Positions 1 to 10,307 of a stretch of 64,000 nt of DNA are shown here, piece by piece. Positions within the stretch are counted from its first letter, which is position 1. Each line of letters begins with the position of its first letter. Made by a program: the position numbers and the translations under genes. The notes beneath the pieces are model-generated. The model ran no database searches and was not told the DNA's origin. It saw nothing but the letters and a program-made list of their open reading frames with translations. Source of the DNA: Sclerotiophoma versabilis (taxonomy: Eukaryota > Ascomycota > Dothideomycetes > Pleosporales > Didymellaceae); the NCBI GenBank assembly GCA_012274445.1, contig JAAROD010000080.1, forward strand, positions 310,001 through 374,000, written 5' to 3'.

Positions 1-18
1 CCTGCTGATCTTGACAAG

Positions 19-1234
19 CTGCTACTGCCGAGTCGATACCGCCTGCCCTTCTCTCACGAGCTCGTAACGTCGCCCTTGAGCACAAGACGCTTACCGAAAA
101 GCTTGCCAATGGCTTCGACACGAAATCAGCAAAGAAGCTGGGCGAACACAGCTCCATCGTGAGCGCATTGGAAAAATGGGACAAGGCCAATGAGGTGCGT
201 GGACCTCACGATGGTGTATGATTTGCGGTTGCTGATATGGGCTAAAGTCTGTCAGAGAGCTCACATCGCTGATACACGACCCGACCACCGACCCTGAACT
301 ACGAGACCTTGCAGCAGACGACCTTGGAGAGACGCGTACCGAGCTCGTCAATGCCTCTCAGAGTCTTATCACCTCCCTCGTACCGATACATCCGTTTGCG
401 CATCTCCCATGTCTTATCGAAATCCGGCCAGGAGCTGGAGGATCAGAGGCTGCCATCTTCGCTGGCGATCTGTTCCGCATGTACCAAGCCTTTTGCAACC
501 ACAATGGCCTCCGAACAAACGTTTTGAAGTACGAAAACGTCAATGGAAACAGTGAGGCCGGCGTACCACTCTCCGAAGCTGTCTTCGAGGTGGAGAACGA
601 GAATGCATACGGCGTCTTTAGGTGTGAAGCTGGTGTGCACCGCGTCCAACGAGTGCCAGCCACCGAGACAAAGGGCAGAACGCACACAAGCGCAGCTTCA
701 GTGCATGTCTTACCGAGTTTGCAAGAGAATTCAGCAGCGCAAGAGGACTTCGACAACCCAGAGAGTGATTACTACATCGACGTCAAGGAAGTCAGACAGG
801 AGGTCATGCGGGCCAGTGGAGCCGGTGGCCAGCACGTCAACAAGACCGAATCAGCCGTTCGACTCACCCACGTACCCACCAACACGGTGGTTGCAATGCA
901 GGACTCGCGGTCTCAATCGAAGAACAAAGAGAAGGCTTGGGCACTGCTTCGCTCTCGTATCGCGCAAGCGCGAAGAGAGAAACGAGAGGATGAGATTGTG
1001 GCCATGCGTCGAAGCGTCATTGGAGTTGCCAAGATGGGTCGTGGAGACAAGGTCCGGACATACAACTATGGACAACAGAGAGTCACGGACCACAGGAGCG
1101 GTACAACAGTGCACGATCTCGATGACGTAATGGCAGGCGGCCAGACGCTCGAAAAGGTTATGGATAGCGTGCGCAGCTGGCTCATGGAGCGAGATGTCGA
1201 GGGCTTGATCGCCGAAGAGAGTGAGACTAAGTGA
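19..1234 (+). CDS. MRF1: Mitochondrial peptide chain release factor 1 (5' part outside window)
   Basis: Class I release factor of the mitochondrial RF1 type, which reads UAA/UAG stop codons on the mitoribosome and triggers peptidyl-tRNA hydrolysis. Visible exons are about 19-194 and 260-1234, with a 65-bp intron at 195-259. The join reads KANELTSLI, as expected for the family. In-frame stops at 6-8 and 12-14, just before a possible acceptor (cttgacaag), show that coding sequence further left is joined through another intron, so the true start is outside the window. The stop-codon-reading PAT tripeptide (RVPATE) and the catalytic GGQ (GAGGQHVNKTESAVRLTH, GGQ at 824-832) are both present. The C-terminal basic helix region is complete. 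Identity is very secure; only the exact left edge is uncertain. Confidence 0.93.
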
Positions 1235-2282
1235 TCGGCCTTACTAAGGATACTGTCCGTCTCTGCCACGTGCAATACTTGTAGAGGTGCACCAACACTT
1301 GGAGACATGGCGTGTCACAACCCCACAAACAAGCATTGAGGCTCACTGCAAGTGCGATTCCGACTTACCGAAGATCGCCGCCGACTGAGTACGAGGCCAC
1401 ATCGGTTACTGCCACTGTAATGTGCGATGTTGACACGCTCTGATTCACACAGCTACATCTGCCAGGTCTCACCAGATCGACAGGAATATGTAGTATTAAG
1501 GCACAACGACACGGCAACGTCAGCTCAACACAAAATCGATTTCCATTTATTTACATGGTTTACGGCACGCTCAGTACAACGTATTCACCACCTAGGCCGC
1601 ACTAAGCTAAGCAACAACAGCTCGCGCTTCCCCGAAATGGCACAGAATTCGATACAACAAGCGAGCCTACCTAGGAAATTCTCTCGTCTTCGTCGCAAAC
1701 ATGTTGCCGTTCGTGCTGCAGGTTCTGGTAGTCGAAGCTCGTTTATTGGGCTGGCCGCAAAACCCCGTGACTACCCCCTCTTTCCATCACACGTTCAGCC
1801 CCAGCTTTCAACATCCACTCCTGGTCTGTGGTGGCGGTACCTTGGCGACTGCACGATTCAGGTTCGAACTTCGTTGCGGGGTTCGATGATAAATTTACCG
1901 AAAAGCCCCAGTCCTCATCGCCATCGCATAGTATGTCGTTCAATCCGAGTCAGTGACAGCAACGACATTCAGATGTTTTGAGGAAATCGAGACCGTCAAA
2001 AGTGGGCCCGCAACGGGTCCCCCGCAGTCCCAAGACCACTACCCCAGATTCTCGCTCTGTTTGACAACTCAAGTGGGTCCTCTAACGTTTCTCATTGTCT
2101 AGATCGGCAGGACTATTGTGTACGTTACCCGGGGAATGGAGGGGTCCAATGTCAGTGATAAAATGTATCGCACAAAGGCAACCACAGAGAAGTACAATCT
2201 TGAACAGCCTTCGCCAGTTTCTCCTTTTCAGCTTACATCCTTCGTACTTGCCACAACTCTACTACGTTGAAACTGGTGGCCT
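1235..2282. other. Intergenic region
   Basis: About 1 kb between the release factor and the MFS pump. Open frames occur on both strands (for example 1427-1981 plus, 1743-1943 minus), but none has a recognisable domain or a convincing intron structure. It presumably holds the release factor 3' UTR and the promoter of the pump. Confidence 0.6.
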
Positions 2283-4300
2283 ATGATGGCTACTCCAACC
2301 TTAGACCATGAGAAGCAGGAAATCAACTACGTTGAACATGTCGAGACGAACGACTCGTCGATGAATCTTCACAAGGAGAAGACTCTGTCGGGCGTGGATA
2401 TGAAGAACACCTCAGCTGTAAAAGGTGATGACTCTGATGGCAAAGTCGTCTGGAGCACACGCAGTATCTTCTCAGCAATTTTCCTCGCAGCGCTGTACAC
2501 CGGTATGTTTGATGCTTGCGTTTGATCGGACTAGAGCGCTGACTTTTCAGGCTCGCAAGTCATACTCTATTTCACAGGCGGATCTCTGTCTTTTATTGGA
2601 GAAGATCTCGGGATCACCCGTGGTATCGTTTGGTTGCCGACCGCCAACATCCTCGCCATTGCTGCTACTTGCCCATATGCTGGCTACCTCCAGGATTTGT
2701 TCGGTAAACGTTATATCGCTCTGTTTGGGTCGTTCTCTATCTGCCTAGGATGCGCGCTCGTGGGATCAGCACAAAGCTTCGGACAAGCCATTGTGGGTAT
2801 GGCACTTTCCGGCGTAGGTGCTGCCATTGGCGAGCTTACGGGTCTGGCTGGGTAGGTACTCAATTGCCCACATCCACCCCTACTAATAGTATTTAGACTT
2901 GCAGAAGTTGTTCCAGTCAAGTACCGTGGCTACTCACTGGCAATGGTCACTGCCTTTGTTCTACCCTTCTGTCCGTACCTGTTGTATGTCGAGTTGTGGT
3001 CGCATCGTGACCACACGGTCGGCTGGCGGTGGGGTCCTTGGGTCTCGCTGATCTACAACGGCATCGTGGGTCTTGGTCTGCTATTTACATACTTTCCAAA
3101 GGCTCATACCAGAGCGGATGGCTTCTCTCGACGTGCAGTTTTAAAGAAGATCGACTACATGGGGGGGTTTCTATCTATTACTGGTCTGACTCTGTTGTAA
3201 GTCAACTAACCCCGCTCAATCATTCTCGATCCTAACCTTCATCAGTCTTGTTGCCCTCAATGCCGGCGGCTACACTCATGCATGGAGCAGCGCCTATATC
3301 TTGTGCAATCTCCTCTTTGGCCTCGCCCTCATTGCTGCTTGGGTTGTTTGGGAGTGGAAGTTTGCGCCATATCCCATGGTCCCTGGCGAGCTCTTCAAGG
3401 GCCAGCGAATTGTCGGTCTTGCGTACGTTGTCGCCTTTGCGGCAGGTATGAACTTCTTCAGGTAGGTGCACTCTTTCCTCAGCTATGACTCGTTTGTTCT
3501 GTGCATGACGAGCTAACACCTTGGCAGTATCCTCAATTTCTTTCCTATCACATTCACGTCAGTGTATGAACCCGACCCAGTCAAGATTGGTCTCCGAGCG
3601 ATGGGTCCTGCTTTCACCACAGCGATCGGTGCCATCCTGTTCAACGCGGCACTCTCCGTGTTTCCAGGCCGGGCAAGAGAGGTTTTACTCGTTGCTGTGC
3701 TCCTCATGACGTGTTTCGCCGGCTCCCTTGCAGTGATGACACCGGAGAATGAGCACTTGGTGGTAGGGTTGGGATCGATCGCCTCACTTGGTATCGGTGG
3801 TGTCCTCGTGCCGGCTGCTACTGTGGCCATGATCGTATGCCCCGATGCGCTTATCACTACTGCAGCTGCACTTTCGCTCAGCATTCGTACTGTTGGCGGC
3901 AGCATCGGCTATTCGATCTATTACAATGTTTTTGCTACAAAACTCGAGCAGAACATGCCGAAGTACGTTGCAGAGTACGCCATCAAAGCAGGATTACCCG
4001 TTACGAGCGCTGTTGAATTTGTCACAGTCTTCTTAACTGCACCTGCAAATTTGACAAACACCTCGATTGAAGGTGTCACACCAGCGGTAATTGCCGGTGC
4101 GACGAAAGGTGTGCAATGGGCCTACAGTCAAAGCCTGAAATACGTCTGGGTAAGTCAGCAACGTCTCGCTGAAGCTCAGGATAGTAGCCTAACGAAGACA
4201 GTTCACATCGATTGCATTTGGCAGCATTGCAATCATCTGCACCATCCTACTGCCGAGCACGAAGAAGTATCAGACAAACCGAGTGGCGGTTCAAATCTAA
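2283..4300 (+). CDS. MFS efflux pump, TRI12/siderophore transporter type
   Basis: Predicted plasma-membrane major facilitator of the fungal TRI12 family (trichothecene efflux pump and siderophore transporter relatives, 14-TM DHA2-like), 585 aa. Six exons: 2283-2502, 2551-2851, 2897-3196, 3246-3461, 3528-4149, 4202-4300. All phases agree and introns are 45-66 bp. The soluble N-terminus (about 60 aa) is followed by repeated hydrophobic segments. Family features visible are the TGGSLSFIGEDLGI stretch after TM1, the DLFGKRY loop (MFS motif A), an EVVPVKYRG segment and SLSIRTVGGSIGYSIYYNVF near the C-terminal half. The substrate cannot be read from sequence; drug, toxin or iron-siderophore export/import are all possible. 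No siderophore or toxin synthase gene lies in the window. The start is the first ATG of an ATGATG pair. Confidence 0.85.
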
Positions 4301-4903
4301 ATGACAGGCTTTCGAGTGTCAAATCAGACGCTCACAACAGATATCTGTTTATAGGGTAAATGTATGGACGGGATAGCACATGCTGCCAGTATGGATAACC
4401 AAGCGGGTCTTACTTCATTAAGCAATCAATGTCACGCAACAACAGTCGAGGCCCAGTACGGATGCATGCACTCAGTGAGGCAAGATAGCGGCTGTACTGA
4501 CGAGAGATGACTGCATATGTGCGCACCAACTCCAGTCCGTTGGTCGTTCTTGGTAACACGAGACTGACCGGTCAACGATGCGGGGTGAACACATAAGCCA
4601 TACAATTGGCGGACTGTCGCTTAACAAATACAGGATGAGCAATTGGCCCCAACGCTTGCCCTTGCGACAGCATGCATGACAGATAACTTTGCATTTAAGG
4701 GCGTTCATTTACACTCGTTTGGTTCTCTGGATAGGCTATCATTGTTCCGCTGCCTTGCTCAACGTGCAGCAGTCTGAGTGCTACGTGCCTCCATTTGCGG
4801 AGTCCACTAACATGGTGACACGAAAGTGTCTATAAGTCGTTGAATACCTCCAACATACCTCACCCACTTCCCGAGCAGAGCGAACTGCTCAACTTTGAGC
4901 AAG
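4301..4903. other. Intergenic region
   Basis: Some 600 bp between two plus-strand genes, holding the 3' end of the MFS transcript and the promoter of the RVT-like gene. No coding frame or clear motif stands out. Confidence 0.6.
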
Positions 4904-7792
4904 ATGACACCCATGACTATTGCCCCGCCACTTAGAGAGGTGGCTGAGCTCAAAGTCAACCAGTTCGACCAGCTGAAACAGGATTTCAGGACTCGCTATG
5001 GCATCAGCGCTCCCCGCCCTACCAATGTCACAATCCGTCAAAGGATCGCAGCACTTGTAAAGGATGTCCAGCGATTCGACCCATATCTGGAAGACGACGG
5101 TGACCTTACGATCATCGCACGTTACGTTGAGCAGACAGCTGATGACAGTTACATGTCGAACGACAAACTCTTGAAGTTCGAGGAGCAAATCCTGGAAAAG
5201 TTGTACAAGCGAATGCATCGTTACGATGCCACCTCACTCCATCTGCATATGATGATGGAGGCTATGGGCGCCAAACGGGCACCGGCTCCTGAATCTGACG
5301 CGGCATCGCTCGACTATGGCTTCGAGTTCATTGAAAATGGACTCGAGAGCCTTTGGGAGAAGTTTGAAGCCGAAGCATTTTCCACTAAAGATATCGATGC
5401 CGAGGCCCTTGAAACATACCTGATATGTCTCATGGAAGGGAATGGCGCCTTCGCCTCTCTAGACCAGCTACGCAACGGAATGTGTCGGTATGGCGAAGAG
5501 TTGCTCAACGGAGATGCTGATATCGAGGAAGATGAGCTGGAGTGGTGTATCATGGATCTGCTAAAGAGTGATCTCATTCAAGATGAAAAGAGAAAGACCC
5601 TTGAGGGCTACATACAAAACCGAGTTGCGATCAAGGAGCTCCTCGGTGTGCTCAACATGAGATCCATTCGCGACTGGGATTGGAAGTATTCAGACAAGGG
5701 ACTTCCTGTCACTGCTCGCCAAGACGTTGAGGGCCAGTACCACATGATTGTTGAAGAAGATCTCATCGACATGCTCCTCTTGCACTGCACGGCCATAGGG
5801 TGGGCTCAGAAGCTCAAGGAATGCTTGTCTGATTTTGTTCGATACCTTGACGTAGGTGACAAGCGATGTCTTTCTTCCGAAAATCATAGGGAGCGGGAAT
5901 TCTTCCTTTCGACGGTCCCCTACGAACCCCCTCAAGAGCAGTTCTCTACCTCGTCGGACTACTGCACTCCACCTCCACCTCCACCGCCGATGCCCGCCAA
6001 TTGGGGAGTCTCACAAGGTGTATACATCTTTCCTGGACCTTCGAAGAAGAAGCACAAGAAGAGAATTCCCAGGGTCCTCCACGATCCTATGTTGTTGGTG
6101 CCGCCCCCGCCCCCGCCCCCAGGCTTCACTATGATCGCACCACCGCCGCCTCCTCCGCCACCACCTGCTTTCGTACAGCCATCGTCCCCGATACAACTCG
6201 ACACCCTTGACTACGAAAGGCACAGGGTATACAAGCGCGACTTCTTCATGTCTCGTCTGCCAGCTCAAGATGGCTGCAGACCCAAGGTCACACCTATCGA
6301 GGAGGCCCAGGCCAACCTAGTCAAGACGTTAGCCGCTGAGATCAAACTTCGCAAAGCCTTAGATGGCCAGCCTGGCTGCTCAGTTGTAGAATTCCACTCT
6401 CTTGCGACTGCACTGCCGCATAAGGTTGTTCTTGTAATTCTCAAGTTTCTAGGAGTTCCAGAAGTCATTGTCGATTTCTTCACCCGCTTCCTTAGCGCAA
6501 ACCTGAATATCGGTCCTTCAGTACACGGTACACGAGACCGCATTCTTACCCGCACTTGTGGTGTACCTGAAAATCATGGACTGCAGCTTTTCTTTACTGA
6601 GGCTGTGATGTTCTTCGCTGAGCTAGCTGTCTGTAAGAGAACTGGTCTGCAACTCTATCGTCTTGGTTCCAGATGCTACTTTGTGGGTACCGAAGAACAA
6701 AATGATCAAGCTATGCAGGAACTAATTAAGTTCTCTGTGTACACTAAACTTGACTTTGATGATGTTCTCACCCAACCTGACCGTATTGATATCGGATTCC
6801 TCGAACTCGCAGGCGACGCCACCACCATCAAGAACTCCTTGGTTGATGCCTATGCTTTTCATGTGAAGAAGCGGCTCTTAGCACAGTCGACAATGTATGA
6901 ATGGATACGTATCTGGAATATCACGGCTGGGACCTATGCTGCTCATCTCTTTGGGCCACTTGTCGATCTGTTCGGCAAGCGGCATCTGGAAGCTGTCAGA
7001 GCTGCCTACAAACGGATCTTTGACATCGTCTTTGAGGGTAGTAACCTCACAGAACACGTCAAAGAGATGTTGCGCGCCCGCTCTGACTTTGCCCGAACTA
7101 GTTCGCCACTGGCGCTCGAAGCCATCATCTACCTCCCCCAAGCATTTGGTGGCCTGGGTGTCAAGAACCCCTTATCCGCTCTCAATATTGCGCGTAACAT
7201 CGTCTCTGACCCCGAAGCTATTGTCCAAGAGTATCTCGACGTCGAAGCCAAATATTATGAAACCGCCCTGAACAACTGGTCCATCCTCAAACCAGAACAT
7301 ATTGCAAAGAAGGTCACTCACATTTTCCATGACAACTACGGAGCGGTTACTGCCTCTATCGGTGCTAATGGTACAGACGGTTCCTTCATGACCAAGACCT
7401 CGCTCACCAAGCACCGCGAATACTCATTCTTCCCGCACCTTCCACCCACCCTCCTTCAAGACAACCCCCTTCCTCTACTCAAAGAAACGCGTATCCCCTA
7501 CCTTGTCGGGCTGTATCGAGCGCTGCTTAACGAGCCCATCGACAACATCATCGCCAGCAAGCGTGTCAGAGATGAGGTGCGCGAGTGCGGGCCTATGAAG
7601 CGCTGGGAGCAGCTGGACCCGCAGGACAAGTGGGTACTGCAATTGTACGGCGATGAGTGCTTTAAGAGGTACGGGACACTTGATATTTGGTGTGAGATGT
7701 TTGTGCCGGGGATCTGTATGTTGCTGGTTAGGGGGGCGGATCCGTATAGTCTTGATGATGATGGCACGAGTACGATGACGAGCGATGTTTGA
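4904..7792 (+). CDS. RVT-like (reverse-transcriptase-related) cellular protein with degenerate catalytic motifs
   Basis: Uninterrupted 962-aa protein. The first ATG at 4904 is chosen because the frame upstream has only a TTG. The N-terminal 340 residues are charged and helical-looking. A linker at residues about 354-425 holds three proline runs (PPPPPPP) separated by a basic SKKKHKKR stretch. The rest resembles the RT domain of cellular rvt genes of fungi: LPHKVVLVILKFLGVPEV (about 504), a CGVPENHG turn and FFTEAVMFFAELAV, followed by LYRLGSRCYFVG at about 584-595. From memory of the family, the last segment normally reads LYRLHDD..W, with the catalytic Asp pair; here it is GSR. The Asp of motif A near residues 494-503 is also not seen. 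It is therefore probably a non-catalytic relative. No LTR, integrase or RNase H is present, so it is not a retroelement. Coding is secure; the family call is moderately so. Confidence 0.65.
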   Translation: MTPMTIAPPLREVAELKVNQFDQLKQDFRTRYGISAPRPTNVTIRQRIAALVKDVQRFDPYLEDDGDLTIIARYVEQTADDSYMSNDKLLKFEEQILEKLYKRMHRYDATSLHLHMMMEAMGAKRAPAPESDAASLDYGFEFIENGLESLWEKFEAEAFSTKDIDAEALETYLICLMEGNGAFASLDQLRNGMCRYGEELLNGDADIEEDELEWCIMDLLKSDLIQDEKRKTLEGYIQNRVAIKELLGVLNMRSIRDWDWKYSDKGLPVTARQDVEGQYHMIVEEDLIDMLLLHCTAIGWAQKLKECLSDFVRYLDVGDKRCLSSENHREREFFLSTVPYEPPQEQFSTSSDYCTPPPPPPPMPANWGVSQGVYIFPGPSKKKHKKRIPRVLHDPMLLVPPPPPPPGFTMIAPPPPPPPPPAFVQPSSPIQLDTLDYERHRVYKRDFFMSRLPAQDGCRPKVTPIEEAQANLVKTLAAEIKLRKALDGQPGCSVVEFHSLATALPHKVVLVILKFLGVPEVIVDFFTRFLSANLNIGPSVHGTRDRILTRTCGVPENHGLQLFFTEAVMFFAELAVCKRTGLQLYRLGSRCYFVGTEEQNDQAMQELIKFSVYTKLDFDDVLTQPDRIDIGFLELAGDATTIKNSLVDAYAFHVKKRLLAQSTMYEWIRIWNITAGTYAAHLFGPLVDLFGKRHLEAVRAAYKRIFDIVFEGSNLTEHVKEMLRARSDFARTSSPLALEAIIYLPQAFGGLGVKNPLSALNIARNIVSDPEAIVQEYLDVEAKYYETALNNWSILKPEHIAKKVTHIFHDNYGAVTASIGANGTDGSFMTKTSLTKHREYSFFPHLPPTLLQDNPLPLLKETRIPYLVGLYRALLNEPIDNIIASKRVRDEVRECGPMKRWEQLDPQDKWVLQLYGDECFKRYGTLDIWCEMFVPGICMLLVRGADPYSLDDDGTSTMTSDV

Positions 7793-10307
7793 GAGGTTGA
7801 GGTGACGGTGTATGACTTTACGAAATTCCTTTTGAGCTTTCGAAATTTCAGACTTTCAGATACGTTGTCGATTATATTTCACTTCTCTTGAGCGAAAGAT
7901 TTGTGCACCTTGCTGTCCATGTGCTGGTAGGTCTCGAGTTTAGAGAGATCCACCTTGGTCATAAGCACTTCGTATGTCCCAGTGATGTCTATCAAATAAT
8001 TATACCTGGCCTTAAGCCGCGCGAAACGCTGCTTGCTCATATTCCCTCACTCCCTTTCCACGTCCCGCAAAAGGCGATCGGCCTTCTTCATCCAAACTCT
8101 GTCGAAGCTAAAGCAGTGACTCGCAATTAACGAGGATAATGAGGAACAGCTGACGGCGCGGGCAAAACACTTGAGAAATGAAAGCTCGATAATAGTGCTA
8201 GGAAGAGTAGAGTCTAGGAGATAAGGGCAGCAACTATAGGTTAAGGCGAGACCAAGTAGGCTAGAAGCAATCATGTACGGTGAAGGCAGCTTAGACCTAG
8301 GCGAACTGAAGTGCAAATAGGACCCCTCCGTAGTCGATTTTCTGTTCTTTACAACCAGGTCATCAGTAGCAGCCGAAAGTATCCTCCAACCACCGTGATG
8401 TCGCACATTTGGCTTTTAGGAGCAGTTGGTACGCTGTGGATGTGTGTTCTGACATGACTTTGCTAGACACTGGCAAATCGCTGTAGCAGACGACAGAGTC
8501 ACTGAGCTCGAACTCTCCCCCCCAAAAAAAAGGGAGGCGTTCCATCAAATTCTACAACAAAACTATAGCGATAAAGGTCTGTGTGCCACCGCTCGAACTC
8601 CGACGATCGCCAACAGAACACAGGCTGCTCTTGACGTCAAAGTCGCCGAAGTCCCACCGGAACAACGCAGCGAGAAAAGCAAGGCGGAGATCGCAAAGAC
8701 GGACCACAATTCGGATTCGCAATCCTCCGCATGGAAGCTGCGATGGAGAAGATGTACATTGAGCACCCTGCTTGGGAGTTTCCTGAAGTGTCGCTGAGGA
8801 AGAGAGGATTGACGGGTGCTCGTGAGAAGGATGGCAGAACTGGAGGCGACTGAAAACACGGCAGGAAGGATGAGACAGCATGAAGGGGGAAGGCTGCAAA
8901 CTTGGTTTGATAATGGAGAGCGATGGGTGTGCTGGAAGCCTCCAGAAGCAAATCCTCAGTGTGTTTGTGTGCAACGTACTTATGGAAATTGAATAAGCAA
9001 TTATGGTTGGTATGTGCTCACCCCTTCCTGCGGAACTCACACTCATTCGTCAAGCGAATCTTCGAGCAGCATGGCCTTGATCGTCTGCACTTCTTGTATA
9101 ATGGATGGTCTGTATTTTGGTCCGCAAACTATTAGTGCGTGCATCGCGACCCCAATTTAGAATCCTGTACCTTGACACCTTGCAGCTTTTAATTGTTGGT
9201 CTTCAGTACATGTTGGGCAGTACTACAAACCAAGGGATTCTTCACACTCAACGCGCGCTGGTGGTGTGCTTGTTAGATCAAGATTGTTAAAGAATCGAGA
9301 AAGGTCACTCAGGTGCCTTTCGATCTCGTCAGAACGTGCATCGAGTTCATCATGGTCCTGTTTTGACAACGGAGGGCTATAAATGTTCTTGGAGGCCATG
9401 TTTCGGTTGTGCAGTCTGTAATAGTTGTCACTGCTGTGTTGTAAACTAACCTTAGTAGCCAACCTCTGTGACAGACTCAATGAGTGCAATCGAATTTGTA
9501 AAGACCAAAAGCAACTAAGACATTCGAAAGCTCAGCTTGAGTGTTGTGCGGTAGTTGGTGATTGAGGAAGCGTAACACTGAGCCGGACTAGCAATGCTGT
9601 GATCTGTAAGCCTCGCCGCGGAGCATCAACGACATGAGTGATGAAAGACATCACTAGGGAAAGGATGCCGACAAGCATTGGCGTCGTCATGATCCCTGTA
9701 AGGATCTTACCTCACCCGCTGAGGCATATCGAGATTACGATTCGTGAATGGAGGTTGCGACCAGTAAGAAGGCGATAAGTTCGTCGATTGGCGGAACGCG
9801 GAGCTCTCGCAGCCCGCAAAGCTCGCGTGTTTGCCTAGATACAGAAACAAGCATTGAGGCTGAAGGAATGAAAACGCCAATCGATCGAGTTTTGGGAGGC
9901 TGAACAGCGTATCGGCCCTTAAAAGCACCGACGTGAGGGCCATGCGCACCGACGCAACAACGCATGGTACAACGTTATTATGACGACACCACTTTGCGAC
10001 ACCTAAACAATGAGTAGTCTGAACGCGTCCAAAATGGTGGTATCAACGTGTTTGTACGCGCCAAAGTGCTTTTCAAGTGCGACCTTTCACACTCTGCTAT
10101 ACATTCTATTGGGGATTCCCACTACCCGCAGCTATCTGGATTCGCGTGCACCTCCACAAAATTATTCAAAGGACTCCATTGTCCCCTTTGCTAGCTACTA
10201 CACACTGATTGGTTGCTAGCTCGTTTTCGGTCCCTGAAGTGGTACCATTCATCTCCCTTCTGTACCGGCATTACGACTGACATTCTGCAGGGGCATTCGA
10301 GCTCAGA
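7793..10307. other. Long intergenic region with possible coding fragments
   Basis: Some 2.5 kb with no recognisable gene. Between about 8590 and 8950 two plus-strand frames look coding-like but lack a joint start; one ends MYIEHPAWEFPEVSLRKRG at about 8750-8850. A C8A8 run lies near 8519-8532. The right end must contain the promoter of the ABC transporter. A small minus-strand frame at 9223-9399 is listed separately. Confidence 0.5.
9223..9399 (-). CDS. Possible small hypothetical protein
   Basis: A 58-aa minus-strand frame beginning MASKNIYSPPLSKQDHDE and continuing with an acidic/basic, helix-prone stretch (ELDARSDEIERHLSDLSRFF). The composition is more protein-like than nearby frames. No domain is recognised and no neighbouring exon could be joined with confidence. 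A longer in-frame start exists at 9489. It may be noise. Confidence 0.2.
   Translation of the reverse strand: MASKNIYSPPLSKQDHDELDARSDEIERHLSDLSRFFNNLDLTSTPPARVECEESLGL

Noticed and set aside
1855..1880. tRNA T-arm-like GGTTCGAAC at 1861-1869
   Set aside because: The flanking bases do not form a 5-bp T stem on either strand and no acceptor stem was found.
1427..1981. 184-codon plus-strand open frame between the release factor and the MFS pump
   Set aside because: No domain, chance-like composition, and a competing antisense frame; no splice or context support.
4904..7792. Non-LTR retrotransposon for the RVT-like gene
   Set aside because: No endonuclease, RNase H, poly-A tail, target-site duplication or second ORF; the frame is intact and single, and catalytic residues are not seen.
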